From positions 36,125,584 to 36,189,583 of the forward strand of contig CM019719.1 of the NCBI GenBank assembly GCA_009760885.1: a DNA stretch of 64,000 nucleotides. The letters run 5' to 3'. Position 1 is the first letter of the stretch; each line of letters starts with the position of its first letter. Shown here piece after piece: positions 37,201 to 46,687 of this stretch. Position numbers and translations under genes: made by a program. The DNA is from Achatina immaculata (lineage: Eukaryota; Mollusca; Gastropoda; Stylommatophora; Achatinidae). The notes beneath the pieces are model-generated. The model was not told the origin of the DNA. It searched no databases and saw nothing but the letters and a program-made list of their open reading frames with translations.

Positions 37201-39318
37201 GTTTGTGTAATTAAGAAATTGAGTCAGTAAGAAATCAGTTTAGTTTGTAAAGGTAAAATTCCCATTTTCATGCCATTAATGCATATTTGGGATACAGTGG
37301 TAGTCCCTTATTTCCATGATTTCAGCACATGAAAGTGATGTGGTCAGTATAATGCCTGGCTGCATTTACCTTCACAGATTTCTTTGGTACCCATTTTTAG
37401 AGGCTGGGTGGATCCTCGGGAACATTATATTGTGTACCAGAGAAAAATAGCACAGGTGGGACTTGAACCTGATACCACATATAGTACATCATGAATTTAT
37501 ATTCATGATTTTCTCAATTTTTTGGGTTGTTTTAGGTTGTTTATTATAGAAATCTGGGTAAAGCTGGGGTGACCATACCCAACCCAGCGCGTCACAGGTG
37601 GCGGATGGTGAAAGTCCTCCAGATATAGAGGATCCCTGTGAATAAGGATTTACCCAAATAAGCAGGTGCAAACCAACTGGTGGTAGACTCAGTGAGCAAG
37701 GTGGGGTAGTAGGCGGCTCTACTACTCCTTTTTAAGTGCCTCAGGTGCTCAATGAAGGCAGTACCAGGCGGATAAGAGGCGCCTTAAAACCTCTTGCTCC
37801 CGCAGCCTTGCAGGTAGGACAGGGAGTCTAAAGGCTAGTGGAGAGTCTGTACACAAACTAACAGAAGGCAACAAGAAACCGCTGTTGTAGTTCTCAAGGA
37901 CAATTATGCTTATTCAGAGTAATATGCTTATTATAGAAATCTTAAAATAGAAATCTTAGAAATGATATAGCTGAAATCTAGAAGATAAAATGGCCATTTA
38001 GTTTGTGTATCATAGAAATATTGAAAATAAAGCCAGTTATTTTGTGTAATACAGAAATCAAGTCTTCAGAAGGCATTGTTAGCTTGTGTATTACAGAAAT
38101 CTTAAAACTCAGGATAAGTAATGTAGAAACTTAGAAGCTGAGAAAGTTTGTGTTACAGAAATCTTGAAACTCAGGATAAGAAATATAGAAACTTAGAAGG
38201 TGAGAAAGTTTGTATTACCGAAATCTTGAAACTCAGGATAAGAAATATAGAAACTTAGAAGGTGAGAAAGTTTGTATTATAGAAATCTTGAAGATGAAGA
38301 CAGTTTGTGTGATTTAAAAACCTATGAAAGTAGAAACTAGTGAATTTTTAAGAAATATTCAGTAAATCATTAGTGATATATAGACTGTAGCATTTTGACA
38401 TAATGATAAAATGTTATTTGGAAAACATGTTTTTGATATAATAGGGTAAAGTATAGGATGCCATTTTAAAACTATATTCTGTATTTAGTGTTTATTAACA
38501 TTTTTACCAGCATTGTTAAATAGTTTCTAAATGCTAAAAATGTTTGTTTAACACGGGGTGTTTTAGAAGTTAGAACTTTCTTTCAGTATAACCTTTAAAA
38601 GGTTTTTGTTTTTAAATCTTTTACTATATGAGACAAGCAACTTCTTTTTTTTTTTGTGTTTTCTAAAGCTTGTAACACTTTTTAAAAACCAAGACTAGTG
38701 GTTCAGTCTTCATTATTTTTATGCTGTTATTGTGGTTATAAAATAAATATTTCTGGGACATCTTGTATTCTTATTTTTAGATTAGCTTGCACTAAATGGA
38801 GCATAAAGCATCTCCAATATGTAGTTAATATATTTAACTTCAGTTTGAAGCATGATAAAAGAAATATATGAAATACTAGTGCATGGAATAGGATTACAAG
38901 CCCCGTAATTCTAGCTATGAATTTGACATAGTTGATAGTGGAGTAGTTTGGTAATCTTATAAATGTTGTTTGTTTATTGAGCTGTTTATTGTGACATGCT
39001 TTGTTTCGTATCTTTTAAGGAAGAAGGTTATTGTTTTCATGTTGTTGGGTACAGTTGGGCAGCAGTGGACTGGCTGTTGGTTATCTTTATGTGTTTTGGC
39101 TATTAATTCAGGTGTAATGGCTGATGAGATATTAGGCTGATCATTTTGTGACTATCTGGTTAAGCAATTACTGATGATTTTTAATCAGTCTTTTGAGCAG
39201 GTGTGGCCTGGTTAGCTGATTGGTTAGGCATTTAGTTTACTAACCCAGTGGTACTGGGTTGAAGTCCTAGTAGTGAGTTTTTTTCTGGTACATACCAAAA
39301 AGGCCCAGAGGGTTGTTC

Positions 39319-39351
<33 letters not shown>

Positions 39352-42300
39352 AGCTTCTAAAAATGGGTACTAGAGAAATCTGGGAAGGTAAATGCGGCCA
39401 GGCATGATACTGACCACATCACACTGTCATGTGCCGATGGTCTTGGAAATACGGGGCCTAACATTGTATCTCCAGTATGCCTTAATGGCATGGGAAAGGG
39501 GATCTGAGCTTTTTTGCTTATCAGACAGAATTATTAAATGTCATAAGACAAGCCAGGAAGCAGAAGAGTTTGCTATAACTGGGAGATGGCATCTTTGTGA
39601 AGAGTGAAGGAGCTGGAAGTGAGATAAGCTGTAGAACATGAGTAAACTATGCAGACAGCACTAGAAAGATGGTTATAAGCTGTAGAACATGAATAAACCA
39701 TGCAGACAGCACTAGAAAGATGGTTATAAGCTGTAGAGCATGAGTAAACCATGCAGACAGCACTAGAAAGATGGTTATAAGCTGTAGAACATGAGTAAAC
39801 CATGCAGATAGCACTAGACAGAACAGGTGTCTTTAGCTAGAGTTCAGAATATAATGAAGAGAATATTGGAGCTCAGATGCTCCATTCCATCCTTCTTCCT
39901 GGTCTTTCCTCGACCCTTTCACTCTATGTTCTGACAGAATAAATTTTGAGAAGAAAGTTTGGTACCAGGTATAATTTACAAATATGGATTGCGTTAGAAA
40001 TACAAGTATACTTGTATACTACCTTTTTTTTTTTTTTTCATTTTATTAAAACTGCCTAAATATCGCTCTGAGCATTGATTTGCATATGTGTACAAGATCT
40101 ACTAACACTGCCACTGTTCTGGAATGAAAGAGTTAATCATGTGAGCTTTACCTTTCAGGCAGAGATTTTTTTTTCTATTTTCAGAGGCAGTTCCATAAAA
40201 TGAAATGTCAGGTACCTATATTGACAGCTAATTTACTAAATTGTTCTTAACTTTACAACCTATTTTCTCAGCTTTGAGGAGGCACTTGATATCTGCGGTG
40301 TTTACTTTTCAGCTTTGCCTGATAGAGAGTTTCTTCTGCGTTATGTCCATACCACTTTAATGTTGTCACTAAATTCCTTCACTTCCAGTTTCTCATGTCT
40401 CATTTAAACTGAACAAGAAGAGAAAATGAATAAAAGTACCACATTTTTCCCGGCCTCAGTACTTGTCATAACTCCATATGTTAGAGAGAGCCGTTACAAC
40501 TTCAAACACACTTTTGTGATTCATATTAGCATTTGTTAAAACATAACATTTTTGTCATAATTTACCTATTTCCTTTCACTTTGAAATGAGTTTTATTAAA
40601 ACAGCAGATTAAATATAGTCAGTCAGACAGTCATTTGCATGTCCCGTGCGGAACTTTGCCTTCCTAACAGCTCTCTTGTAGGCCTCTCGGTTGTGAGCAA
40701 GATGCCCTGCTGCTGATGCATCCATTTCCAGATCATCAACGATGTCTTGCAGCCATCTTTGCCTTGGTCTTTTTCTTTTTCTCATTATAAACCCTTCCAA
40801 GATGGACTTCTCTAAATTATCATGATGTTTAATGTGTCCAAAATATTTCAGTTTTCTCTCTTTAATCCTCTTTACTAGCCAGCCTTCTTGTAGTATATGT
40901 TCTTTTCTGTGTCCATGATATTTGAAGAACTCCTCTGTAGTATTAAATCTAGTACAGGGTAGTCCTCTCATCTTGTTGGAGATTAGAAAGAGTATTATAC
41001 ATTTTTTTTCACAGATCTTTTCTTTTGTGGTTAAATTTGAATTCATTCATTCATTTGCATGTCCCTTGTGGAACTTTGCCTCCCAAACAGCACTCCTGTA
41101 GGCCTCTCGGTTGTGAGAAAGATGGCCTGCTGCTGATGCATCCATTTGCAGATCATCAACAATGTCTTGCAGCCATCTTCGCCTTGGTCTTCCTCTCTTT
41201 CTTTTTCCTATTATGTAGGCTTCCAAGACGGTCTTCTCTAGAATATCATGACGTTTAATGTGTCCAAAATATTTCAGTTTTCTCTCTTTAATCCTCTTTA
41301 CTAGCCAGCCTTCTTCAATATTAAGCTCTTGTAGTATAGATATATTTGTTCTTTTTTGTGTTCACGATATTTGGAGAACTCTCCTGTGTTTCTCAGCTGC
41401 TTTGTTAAGTGTCCAGGTCTCACAGGCATATGTTGCGATGGGAAAGATGCATGGCCTTAAAAATCTTATTTTTGTAGTTCTGTCTGTTCCTCTCCACAGA
41501 TTCTTTAGTTGTTTTACTTTCTGAAGAGCGATAGATGTCCTCCTTTTAATTTCCCTCATTGTATCTCCGTTATTAGTTAGTAGTGATCCAAGATATTCAA
41601 AACTCTCCACTTCTTCCAGTTTTTCCCTCAATGATACATATTTCATCTGCCTTGTTTGTTTTGTCAGTTGTCATGAATTTAGTTTTCTTTGCATTAAGAT
41701 AGAGGTTTTTCTCTTCGCTGTTGTTATGGACTGACATAATTAGTTTTTCCATTCCTTTTTGCATTGTAGACAGTAATACTGTGTCATCAGTATATCTAAT
41801 CTCTGGTATTTCATAACCTCCAATTGTTATGGCATCATAATATTCTTTGTCTACATCTTCTCTAACATTCCTCATTATATTTTCAGTATACAAGTTAAAT
41901 AAGTAGGGCGACAATATGCACCCCTGATGGACCCTTTGTTTTATGTCAAACCAAGTTGTTGTTTCACCATTTATTCTTACTGCTGCTTATTGGTCTAAAT
42001 ACAGCAGTGATATTAATTGTATCAAATGTGTTGAAAATCCCATTTTTTCCATTATATCCCAAAGTTTCTGGTGTTGTACACAATCAAATGCCTTTGAGTA
42101 GTCTATAAAGGCTAAATATAGATTCACATTAAACTCTCTGCATTTCTCTATTATTAATCTTATATTGAATATGTGATCTATATCTCTTCCTTGTCTGAAA
42201 CCAGCTTGGACCATATTGACTTCTTCTTCTATTTTCTTTCAAAGTCTACCCATTATAATTTTTAACAGAATTTTGCTGGCATGACTAATCAGGGCAACAG

Positions 42301-42845
42301 TTCTGTAGTTTGTGCATAATTTCAGGTTACTCTTTTTTTTGGCAGTCGTACGAATACAGTTATTTTCCATTCTTTTTGGCCAAATAAAATTTAAATTTAA
42401 ATATATTTAATTTAATAAATAAGATAGTAATCTTGTTATAATCATTTCTTCAAAAATCATTTCTCCATTAAAGTGAAAGGCTGTATTTATTGCCAGATTT
42501 CTATACATTTCTTAGTTGGTTATTTATTAAAGTAAGATGATATAGTTTATCTAAATTTTAGCAACCATTTTATACTGACTGATTTAAAAATGTTGTGTTA
42601 TTAAAATTGTTAAATAAGTTCTGTTTGTTTGATATTATTGAGCATTGATATATATATGGAAGTATTTCTCTGTTTACTCATTTCATGCAGGATGTGACAC
42701 TTTTAAAAAAAAACAAAATCTTATTTCAGATTCTCTGCCTTACCAAGATCCTCTGGACGGGGCAGTTGGAGGTGAGGAGTCTGTAAGTGCACTTCGAATT
42801 CATGATGATAACGAGTTCCCTCCCATGACACACAAGTCAGTGTAG
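22220..42845 (+). CDS. WIPI2: WIPI1/WIPI2 (Atg18-family) WD-repeat phosphoinositide effector, 11 exons, complete
   Basis: Exons 22220-22290, 22395-22480, 25400-25566, 25975-26169, 28339-28431, 30487-30557, 30959-31066, 31837-31998, 32943-33050, 34382-34539 (or 34695) and 42730-42845 join to 444 residues, or 496 with the longer exon 10. The product folds as a seven-bladed propeller (PROPPIN). Motifs include [56 protein letters not shown] with the FRRG phosphoinositide-binding loop, [18 protein letters not shown] and [23 protein letters not shown]1/2 bind PI3P and PI(3,5)P2 on forming autophagosomes; WIPI2 recruits ATG16L1 for LC3 lipidation. The C-terminal tail has a WIPI1-like SYAATVRRP and a WIPI2-like GAVGG...SALR plus EFPPM, so this looks like the invertebrate pro-ortholog of both; the symbol is provisional. 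All donors are GT and acceptors AG. Confidence 0.96.
22395..22480 (+). CDS. WIPI2: WIPI exon 2
   Basis: Acceptor TTTCAG, donor GTAAGT, 86 bp. It encodes [20 protein letters not shown] and LEFTHENN, blade 1 of the propeller. Confidence 0.95.
22742..24995 (+). mobile_element. Second non-LTR LINE family, internal fragment broken by a piggyBac-like insertion
   Basis: Endonuclease remnants ([55 protein letters not shown]) are followed by [10 protein letters not shown]. The element at 23,450-24,050 then interrupts, and the frame resumes as [20 protein letters not shown], with [20 protein letters not shown] and VFIALPKK in the RT. It stops near 24,995 in the palm region. Lies in WIPI intron 2. Confidence 0.85.
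23450..24050. mobile_element. piggyBac-like nonautonomous element with TTAA duplication
   Basis: 601 bp between TTAA at 23,446-23,449 and 24,051-24,054. Ends are CTCTTTCCTTGCC and, reverse-complemented from the right, CTCTATCCAGGCC. Removing it with one TTAA makes the host LINE frame contiguous (NML joins KDSIQQ), so both borders are certain to the base. It has no visible transposase frame. Confidence 0.88.
25003..25150 (-). mobile_element. Short LINE C-terminal fragment, third family
   Basis: The minus strand shows broken remnants like [18 protein letters not shown] followed by WKWLGH-like sequence, a common LINE C-terminal pattern. It directly abuts the end of the LINE at 22,742-24,995 in the opposite orientation. 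Confidence 0.45.
25400..25566 (+). CDS. WIPI2: WIPI exon 3
   Basis: Encodes [40 protein letters not shown] and [10 protein letters not shown]. 167 bp, donor ATG|GTAATA at a codon boundary. The preceding intron carries a LINE broken by a piggyBac-like element. Confidence 0.96.
25975..26169 (+). CDS. WIPI2: WIPI exon 4
   Basis: 65 whole codons: [40 protein letters not shown], then [11 protein letters not shown] and [11 protein letters not shown]. The Arg at the exon 3/4 junction (LNRMRL) lies in the stretch where vertebrate WIPI2 contacts ATG16L1; the exact residue correspondence is my inference. Confidence 0.97.
26395..26635 (-). mobile_element. SINE copy
   Basis: Reverse-oriented body with GGTGATGTGGTCAGCATTTG and a box B-like GAATCC in GCCAGGATTCAGCC. 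Lies in WIPI intron 4. Confidence 0.6.
28022..28255 (+). mobile_element. LINE C-terminal fragment
   Basis: A plus-strand frame reads [19 protein letters not shown], then [13 protein letters not shown] and [15 protein letters not shown], typical of the extreme C-terminus of RTE-type LINE proteins. It lies in WIPI intron 4. Confidence 0.6.
28339..28431 (+). CDS. WIPI2: WIPI exon 5
   Basis: 31 codons: [20 protein letters not shown] then [20 protein letters not shown] and [11 protein letters not shown] are core PROPPIN motifs. Donor GTTTGC. Confidence 0.97.
28524..29218 (+). mobile_element. LINE 3' portion with TGA-repeat tail and 10 bp TSD
   Basis: TGTATTGTTC flanks it at 28,514-28,523 and 29,219-29,228. 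Remnants are [51 protein letters not shown] and, with stops, [11 protein letters not shown]. The tail is a GAT microsatellite. It probably belongs with the family at 22,742. Lies in WIPI intron 5. Confidence 0.85.
29756..30138 (+). mobile_element. LINE family B copy, 5' truncated
   Basis: Starts within [17 protein letters not shown] sequence and ends at GGAAGGATGTAA. Several stops. Lies in WIPI intron 5. Confidence 0.75.
30487..30557 (+). CDS. WIPI2: WIPI exon 6 (FRRG motif)
   Basis: Encodes [20 protein letters not shown] then GLKR. The paired arginines of FRRG are the two-site phosphoinositide ligands in PROPPINs, both intact. 71 bp. Confidence 0.97.
30959..31066 (+). CDS. WIPI2: WIPI exon 7
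   Basis: Encodes [20 protein letters not shown] then [15 protein letters not shown]. Donor AA|GTATGT; the frame continues open into the intron, but splicing here joins KEK to PQEDTSW, matching the family. Confidence 0.95.
31223..31506. mobile_element. Foldback MITE, copy 1
   Basis: About 284 bp. The left end AGGTCTATGATTCAGTTTTG is inverted at the right end (GTTGTGTATGATTCAGTTTT on the minus strand), about 40 bp of imperfect repeat. Same family as 50,556-50,878. Lies in WIPI intron 7. Confidence 0.7.
31837..31998 (+). CDS. WIPI2: WIPI exon 8
   Basis: Encodes [32 protein letters not shown] and [16 protein letters not shown], covering the membrane-contact loop region (blade 6) between TSASYLP and RSFATARLP. 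162 bp, donor GTAAGT. Confidence 0.96.
32165..32510. other. GC-richer island in WIPI intron 8, unidentified
   Basis: About 345 bp of more balanced base composition in an AT-rich intron, e.g. around CTACCTCCCAGTGGGGCTCC. No repeat partner within the window and no frame I recognise. Its edges carry similar AACGAAGAAG strings (about 32,130 and 32,479), hinting at an insertion. Confidence 0.35.
32943..33050 (+). CDS. WIPI2: WIPI exon 9
   Basis: Encodes [20 protein letters not shown] and [15 protein letters not shown], the last propeller blade. 108 bp, donor GTAAGT. Confidence 0.97.
33444..33714 (+). repeat. Nine 30 bp tandem units built from LINE tail plus target site
   Basis: Units start at 33,444 and every 30 bp to 33,684. 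Each is AGTATAT + CATTCATTCATT + AGCACATATAT, that is the target duplication joined to the RTE tail. The last unit runs into the LINE body (ACCTTGTGGAACTTTGC). Confidence 0.9.
33444..34234 (-). mobile_element. RTE LINE copy with 5' inversion (twin priming)
   Basis: AGTATATCATT flanks the locus at 33,444-33,454 and 34,224-34,234. From the left there are nine 30 bp tail/target units, then the LINE 3' end in minus orientation (about 33,703-33,897). The preceding LINE segment follows in plus orientation (about 33,957-34,223, with KLWKG-like and [22 protein letters not shown] remnants). The two parts are neighbouring LINE segments in opposite orientation, the signature of twin priming. Confidence 0.82.
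34382..34695 (+). CDS. WIPI2: WIPI exon 10 with two in-phase alternative donors
   Basis: The exon starts [20 protein letters not shown] and includes [16 protein letters not shown] strong donor ACAG|GTAAG ends a short form at 34,539. The frame stays open for 156 more bases to GGAG|GTAATT at 34,695, adding 52 residues including KSYADMLKG and [12 protein letters not shown]. Both ends leave one base, so either joins exon 11 in frame. The added segment is GC-richer than the intron and looks coding. Confidence 0.88.
34696..36949. other. WIPI intron 10, first part
   Basis: AT-rich sequence with poly(T) tracts and no recognised repeat or exon. Confidence 0.5.
37252..37485 (-). mobile_element. SINE, second head type
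   Basis: Body GTACCCATTTTTAGAGGC (reverse) and a head with GTGGGACTTGAACCTG as box B. The core matches the SINE at 11,616 but the 5' head differs. Lies in WIPI intron 10. Confidence 0.75.
37540..37905. other. GC-richer segment in WIPI intron 10, unidentified repeat
   Basis: Contrasts with the flanking AT-rich degenerate repeats and interrupts them. It contains GGCGGATAAGAGGCGCC-type sequence and GGTAGGACAGGGAGTCTAAA. It looks like a mobile-element 5' region, but I cannot name it. Confidence 0.35.
39205..39505 (+). mobile_element. SINE with a 31-base C run
   Basis: The head has TGGTTAGCTGATTGGTTAGG and box B-like GGGTTGAAGTCC, then a run of 31 C at 39,320-39,350. The shared core follows (AAATGGGTACTAGAGAAATC, CAGGCATGATACTGACCACA) to GCCTTAATGGCATGGGAAAG. 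Sister copies at 37,252 and 45,418 have ordinary sequence where the C run is. Confidence 0.78.
39320..39350 (+). repeat. Poly(C) run of 31
   Basis: An uninterrupted C homopolymer inside a SINE; its length may be a sequencing or assembly estimate. Confidence 0.95.
39628..39826 (+). repeat. 51 bp tandem repeat, about 3.9 units
   Basis: Units start GCTGTAGAACATGAGTAAAC at 39,628, 39,679, 39,730 and 39,781. The 51 bp period keeps a minus-strand frame open by chance. Confidence 0.9.
40620..40941 (-). mobile_element. 5'-truncated RTE LINE copy with 12 bp TSD
   Basis: C-terminal RTE coding remnants in antisense: [19 protein letters not shown], then [20 protein letters not shown] and [23 protein letters not shown] at 40,608-40,619 and ATTAAATCTAGT at 40,942-40,953 flank it, one mismatch. 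Confidence 0.85.
41041..42386 (-). mobile_element. 5'-truncated RTE LINE copy (1.35 kb)
   Basis: Antisense remnants from WPKEWK at the right through [25 protein letters not shown], the RT box (RYTDDT, mutated from YADD) and [12 protein letters not shown] to the CATT tail at 41,041. TTAAATTTGAA left and TTAAATTTAAA right may be its TSD. It lies in WIPI intron 10, antisense to the gene. Confidence 0.88.
42730..42845 (+). CDS. WIPI2: WIPI exon 11 (terminal)
   Basis: Encodes [37 protein letters not shown] and stop TAG. The DGAVGG and EFPPM ends match vertebrate WIPI C-termini. It lies 8 kb beyond exon 10, with LINEs and tandem repeats between. Confidence 0.95.
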
Positions 42846-43063
42846 GGTTGTGTCGAGTTAGTGACTTGATGGATTCAAGTCTGGGCGGACAGAGTACAAC
42901 TGAGTCTCTAGTCACATGGAAACATACTCATGGAGAATACAGTTTAGTGACATATATATGTTTAGTTTACTTTTTTTCTGTTTGAAGAACAGGGTGTAAG
43001 ATATGTTGAGAAAATCAAAGGCTGTATATTTGAAAGAAGAGTTTCTGAGCATGAAGGAAGTGA

Positions 43064-43384
43064 AATAAATTGTCCATGTGAAATTTTTGTCTGATTTCTG
43101 TGAAATTTTTTTTTTTTAATTGGATTTATGATGTCTACGTGAATCTTTTTTTTTTTTATTTGTATCATGTGTGTGTTTTTAATCTGATTTGTATGGCCTG
43201 TGTGAATTTTTTGGTCTGATTTTTATTGTCTGTATGAAATTTTGATCTGATTTTGAAAGGCCTGTGTGAAATATTAGTCTGATTTGTTTCATCATTTTAC
43301 ACCTGAAAATATGATTGTCTTTAAAGAGAAATATTGTGAAAATATTTTTCATGTGTTAGCAGGCAATAATTGAGAAGCAATAAA
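43064..43384 (+). terminator. Candidate WIPI poly(A) signals
   Basis: AATAAA occurs at 43,064-43,069 (219 nt after the stop) and 43,379-43,384. Either could end a short 3' UTR; more distal signals exist in this AT-rich sequence, so usage is unknown. Confidence 0.35.
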
Positions 43385-44055
43385 ATTCTGCTCTTTAAAG
43401 CTTCCTTCTCAAGATTACCTCAGGCATTTGCTTTCGCTTGGGTACAAGAACAGCTTTCACAGTTGACAAAATTAACCGGTCTTATCTGTTTCTGTTGATT
43501 GTTGACTGTGACAGATACTTTCAGCTGTTTGTGGTATTTTCACTAGTTGATCGGTCTTTGTGGAGAAGTCTGTTATCTTGACCATAAGATAATTTTATTA
43601 CCAGATATATCTCTGGCCAACCGATTTACATCTTGGTTTTTTGTCACGACTGACCACTGAGTTCATGCATCAGACTTTATTATTTAGAAGACAGCAATTT
43701 CAGGATTGTTACTTCATCAGAAACTGAAAACACAGAACTGCGTCATTTATACACATTACCAAAATGGTGGAGATCTCTTAATTAAATAGTGGGTTTCAAA
43801 TACTAAACTTGTATACTCATAGTAATATGGTCATGGTGTTTGAAGATTGAAATAACTTGAGTGACTATGAAGTCTAAAAAAACTCTCTGGCATAGACAAA
43901 CATATCCAGGATTATTATCTGTATGAAAACAGTATGGTAAAGTCTAAGACTAAGATCATTGCAGTGTAACTCTTAAGTAGAATTGGCATATGGTTAAGCA
44001 GTGTTGGAAACATTGTTGCTCATCCAGTAATGTACTTATTAGGAAGTACTTTTTA

Positions 44056-44520
44056 TCTTACCAGTCTTAACCAGACTGATCCTGTGTGTAGATATCAGGA
44101 TGCGTGATATTTAATCATACCAGCTTGTGGCTGATCCTGTTTGTAGATACCAGGATATATTTATCTTGCCAGTCTGTGGCTGATCCTGTATGCAGATACA
44201 AGGATGTGATATTTAATCATACCAGTCTGTGACTGATCCTGTATGTAGATACCAGGATGTGATATTTAATCATACCTGTCTGTGGCTGATCCTGTATGTT
44301 GATATCAGGATGTGATATTTAATCATACCAGTCTGTGGCTGATCCTGTATGTAGATATCAGGATGTGGTATTTAATCATACGTCTGTGGCTGATCCTGTA
44401 TGTAGATACCAGGATGTGGTATTTAATCATATGTCTGTGACTGATCCTGTATGTAGATATCAGGGTGTGATATTTAATCTTACCAGTCTTAAGCTGATCT
44501 TGTATATGCATATATCAGTA
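44056..44520 (+). repeat. Minisatellite of 51-58 bp, about 9 units
   Basis: CTGATCCTGTATGTAGATA recurs at roughly 51-58 bp spacing, the commonest being 53. It lies just downstream of WIPI, possibly in a long 3' UTR. Confidence 0.88.
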
Positions 44521-45417
44521 AGTAGTGTTTCTTTTACCAGTTCTTGTAACTGATTCAAAACGTAACTGATTAATATACTAAGGAGTGTGCTGGGAGATGC
44601 TGTCAGCATTTTAAAAATAAGACAGATTATTTAATCACCCTCTCATTTTGATTAATGAAGTTCTAGATCAGAAGTTAAAATTTTTTTTTTAAGTTAAATT
44701 TTTTTTATAAGTTAAACATTAAAAAGATTTTTGGTTTTCATCCTGTTCTATGCTTTGTTGAGTGAGAAATCCTGAACTGTGATCTTTCTCTGACTATGTA
44801 GTCCGACAAAATACACATGCAGGCAGGTGAGATTGCAGGTGGGTAAGTTCTTCATCTAGTGACAGTGTAGCTGAGTGGCTTGTAGATGTCGGCATGCGAG
44901 ATTACAGATGGATAAATTCTTGGTCCAGTCCCTTGTTTTGACTTTCACGTTCCTCTTGCTTTTTATGAAATTAGCTCATGTGTGTTAGAGAAATCCGTTA
45001 AGTCTGCAGTCATCTGTATATTGTTGGACTGAATAATAGTAAAACTTCTTTCATATGATTCTGTTAATATAAATCCCCTGAAAAGTTATTCTGTAAAGTG
45101 TTATATTAATGTCATATAACATTGGAAACTGTACCACACGGTACTTTTTATATGTTTGTACTCACCTGCTTCACTGTTAATAGTATTAACTTTTCTGTGA
45201 TAGTTAGAGAAGACTGTAAGCAGTCTCCAGTCCAGCAGACATTTGATCATTTTCACTTGGAGGTAACAACAAAAACTGAATAGGGTGGGCAGGTCACAGA
45301 TCATAACATTGCAATTTTGTGTCTTGCGGATTTTGAATTTTGTAAGTTTTATATAAATTGTAGCTGTGATTTGTGAAGATCCATTGTTCAAAGGATGGCA
45401 ACACTATTTCAAAAATT

Positions 45418-45645
45418 TAAAGGTAAAACCTCCATTTTCATACCATTAGGGCATAATGGGGATACAGTGTTAGCTCATATTTCCATGACCTTTGACACAT
45501 GAATGTGTGATGTGGTCAGTGTCACACCTGGTCAAATTTACTTCCCCAGCTTTCTCTGATACCCATTTTTAGAGGCTGGGTGGACCTCAGGGCCTTTTTG
45601 GTGCGGTACCAGAAAAAATCCCCGCTGCTGGGACTAGCTTTGAAA
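45418..45645 (-). mobile_element. SINE, second head type
   Basis: Same layout as 37,252-37,485: a GGTAAAACCTCCATTTTCAT start and ACCCATTTTTAGAGGCTGGG core in reverse orientation. Lies downstream of WIPI. Confidence 0.75.
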
Positions 45646-46687
45646 ATTTTTCATCGGTTGAGGTTGATACTGGAGAAAAAAAAAGTTGATTCTTGTGTGT
45701 ACTTGGAGGGTTCATCTCCTTGTCTCTGAAAGGCAGCTCTCATTGTATTTTTTTTTTTTAATGTTATAACCTTTTCCACATTTCTTTTCTTTATGTTTTC
45801 ATGGGATTCTTATTTCCAAAGTTTCCTGTCTTTCGGGTCTTTAAACAGTGACTGTTAAGTCAGTTTTGTACAAGATTTGATGTTCAGCATTTTGCAACTT
45901 GAATGTAATAACAGACCAGCCAGTTACATTATTTCATTATATATTTTTCAGTCATAAATGGCACACATGCTTTTGTTATGTTCTTTGCAGTTTTCTGAAA
46001 CTGTCCATCATCTCACTTCTTCATTTTTTTAGTTTCTTTCTCTTCAGTGTCTTGCAATGTGTATTTCTGGTTCTTTGTTACAGTAATTAAAAAAAAACAT
46101 ACATGAAGAAACTATCTGGTATCTTTACATTCAGACCACAAGGTTACTGAGAGAGGAAGAATGTTCATTTTGAGTGCCATTGTAGCATGTTTAGTTTTGC
46201 TGTTAAACATATTATTTTTTTAACTGTTATTGTCATAAATGTGAGCCTCTTTATTTCCTATATTGTTACAAGATTTCATGTGTAACAGTTTGTTTTACAG
46301 CTGTTTCTTGTGAATTATCTGTGTTTACATATTGCCAGCACTTACTGATGAGAGTGTATGATGTGATCACAGAAGCCTGTGTTTTATGGTAGTCTCGTGT
46401 TACATTTAAATGATAAATGCCAACACTTCAGATATTACTGCTAGAACTTTAGGTTATTTTTTTTCCTTGTGTATAAGTAATTTTAAATTATATTTTATTA
46501 ATCAGTTTAAATACAGTTGACCATGTGAGTTGGTGTTTTATGGAATTTTTTAAATATTTTTCAAAATTCACATGATGCCACTATAATGTTGTAGTATTTT
46601 TCAGAATTCACATTGCAGTATATTCACAGCAGTAGTGTGTCAAGTCTTCTGTTTTTCATGTGGAATTTGTAAACCCCATTCTCTTTG

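Larger units (their letters stand above)
36950..38335 (+). repeat. Degenerate tandem-repeat field, interrupted by a SINE and another insert
   Basis: Variants of AGTTTGTGTAATACAGAAAT and CTTAGAAGGTGAGAAAGT recur. 38,090-38,290 has three regular ~62 bp units (ACTCAGGATAAGAAATATAG). It is split by the SINE at 37,252-37,485 and the segment at 37,540-37,905, so the array is older than both. Confidence 0.6.

Noticed and set aside
39573..39803. Minus-strand repetitive protein with 17-residue repeats
   Set aside because: It is the 51 bp tandem repeat; a period divisible by three keeps frames open by chance.
44323..44553. Open frames on both strands with repeated DPVCRYQDV-like units
   Set aside because: Produced by the minisatellite's 51 bp units; most other units are 53 bp and break the frame.
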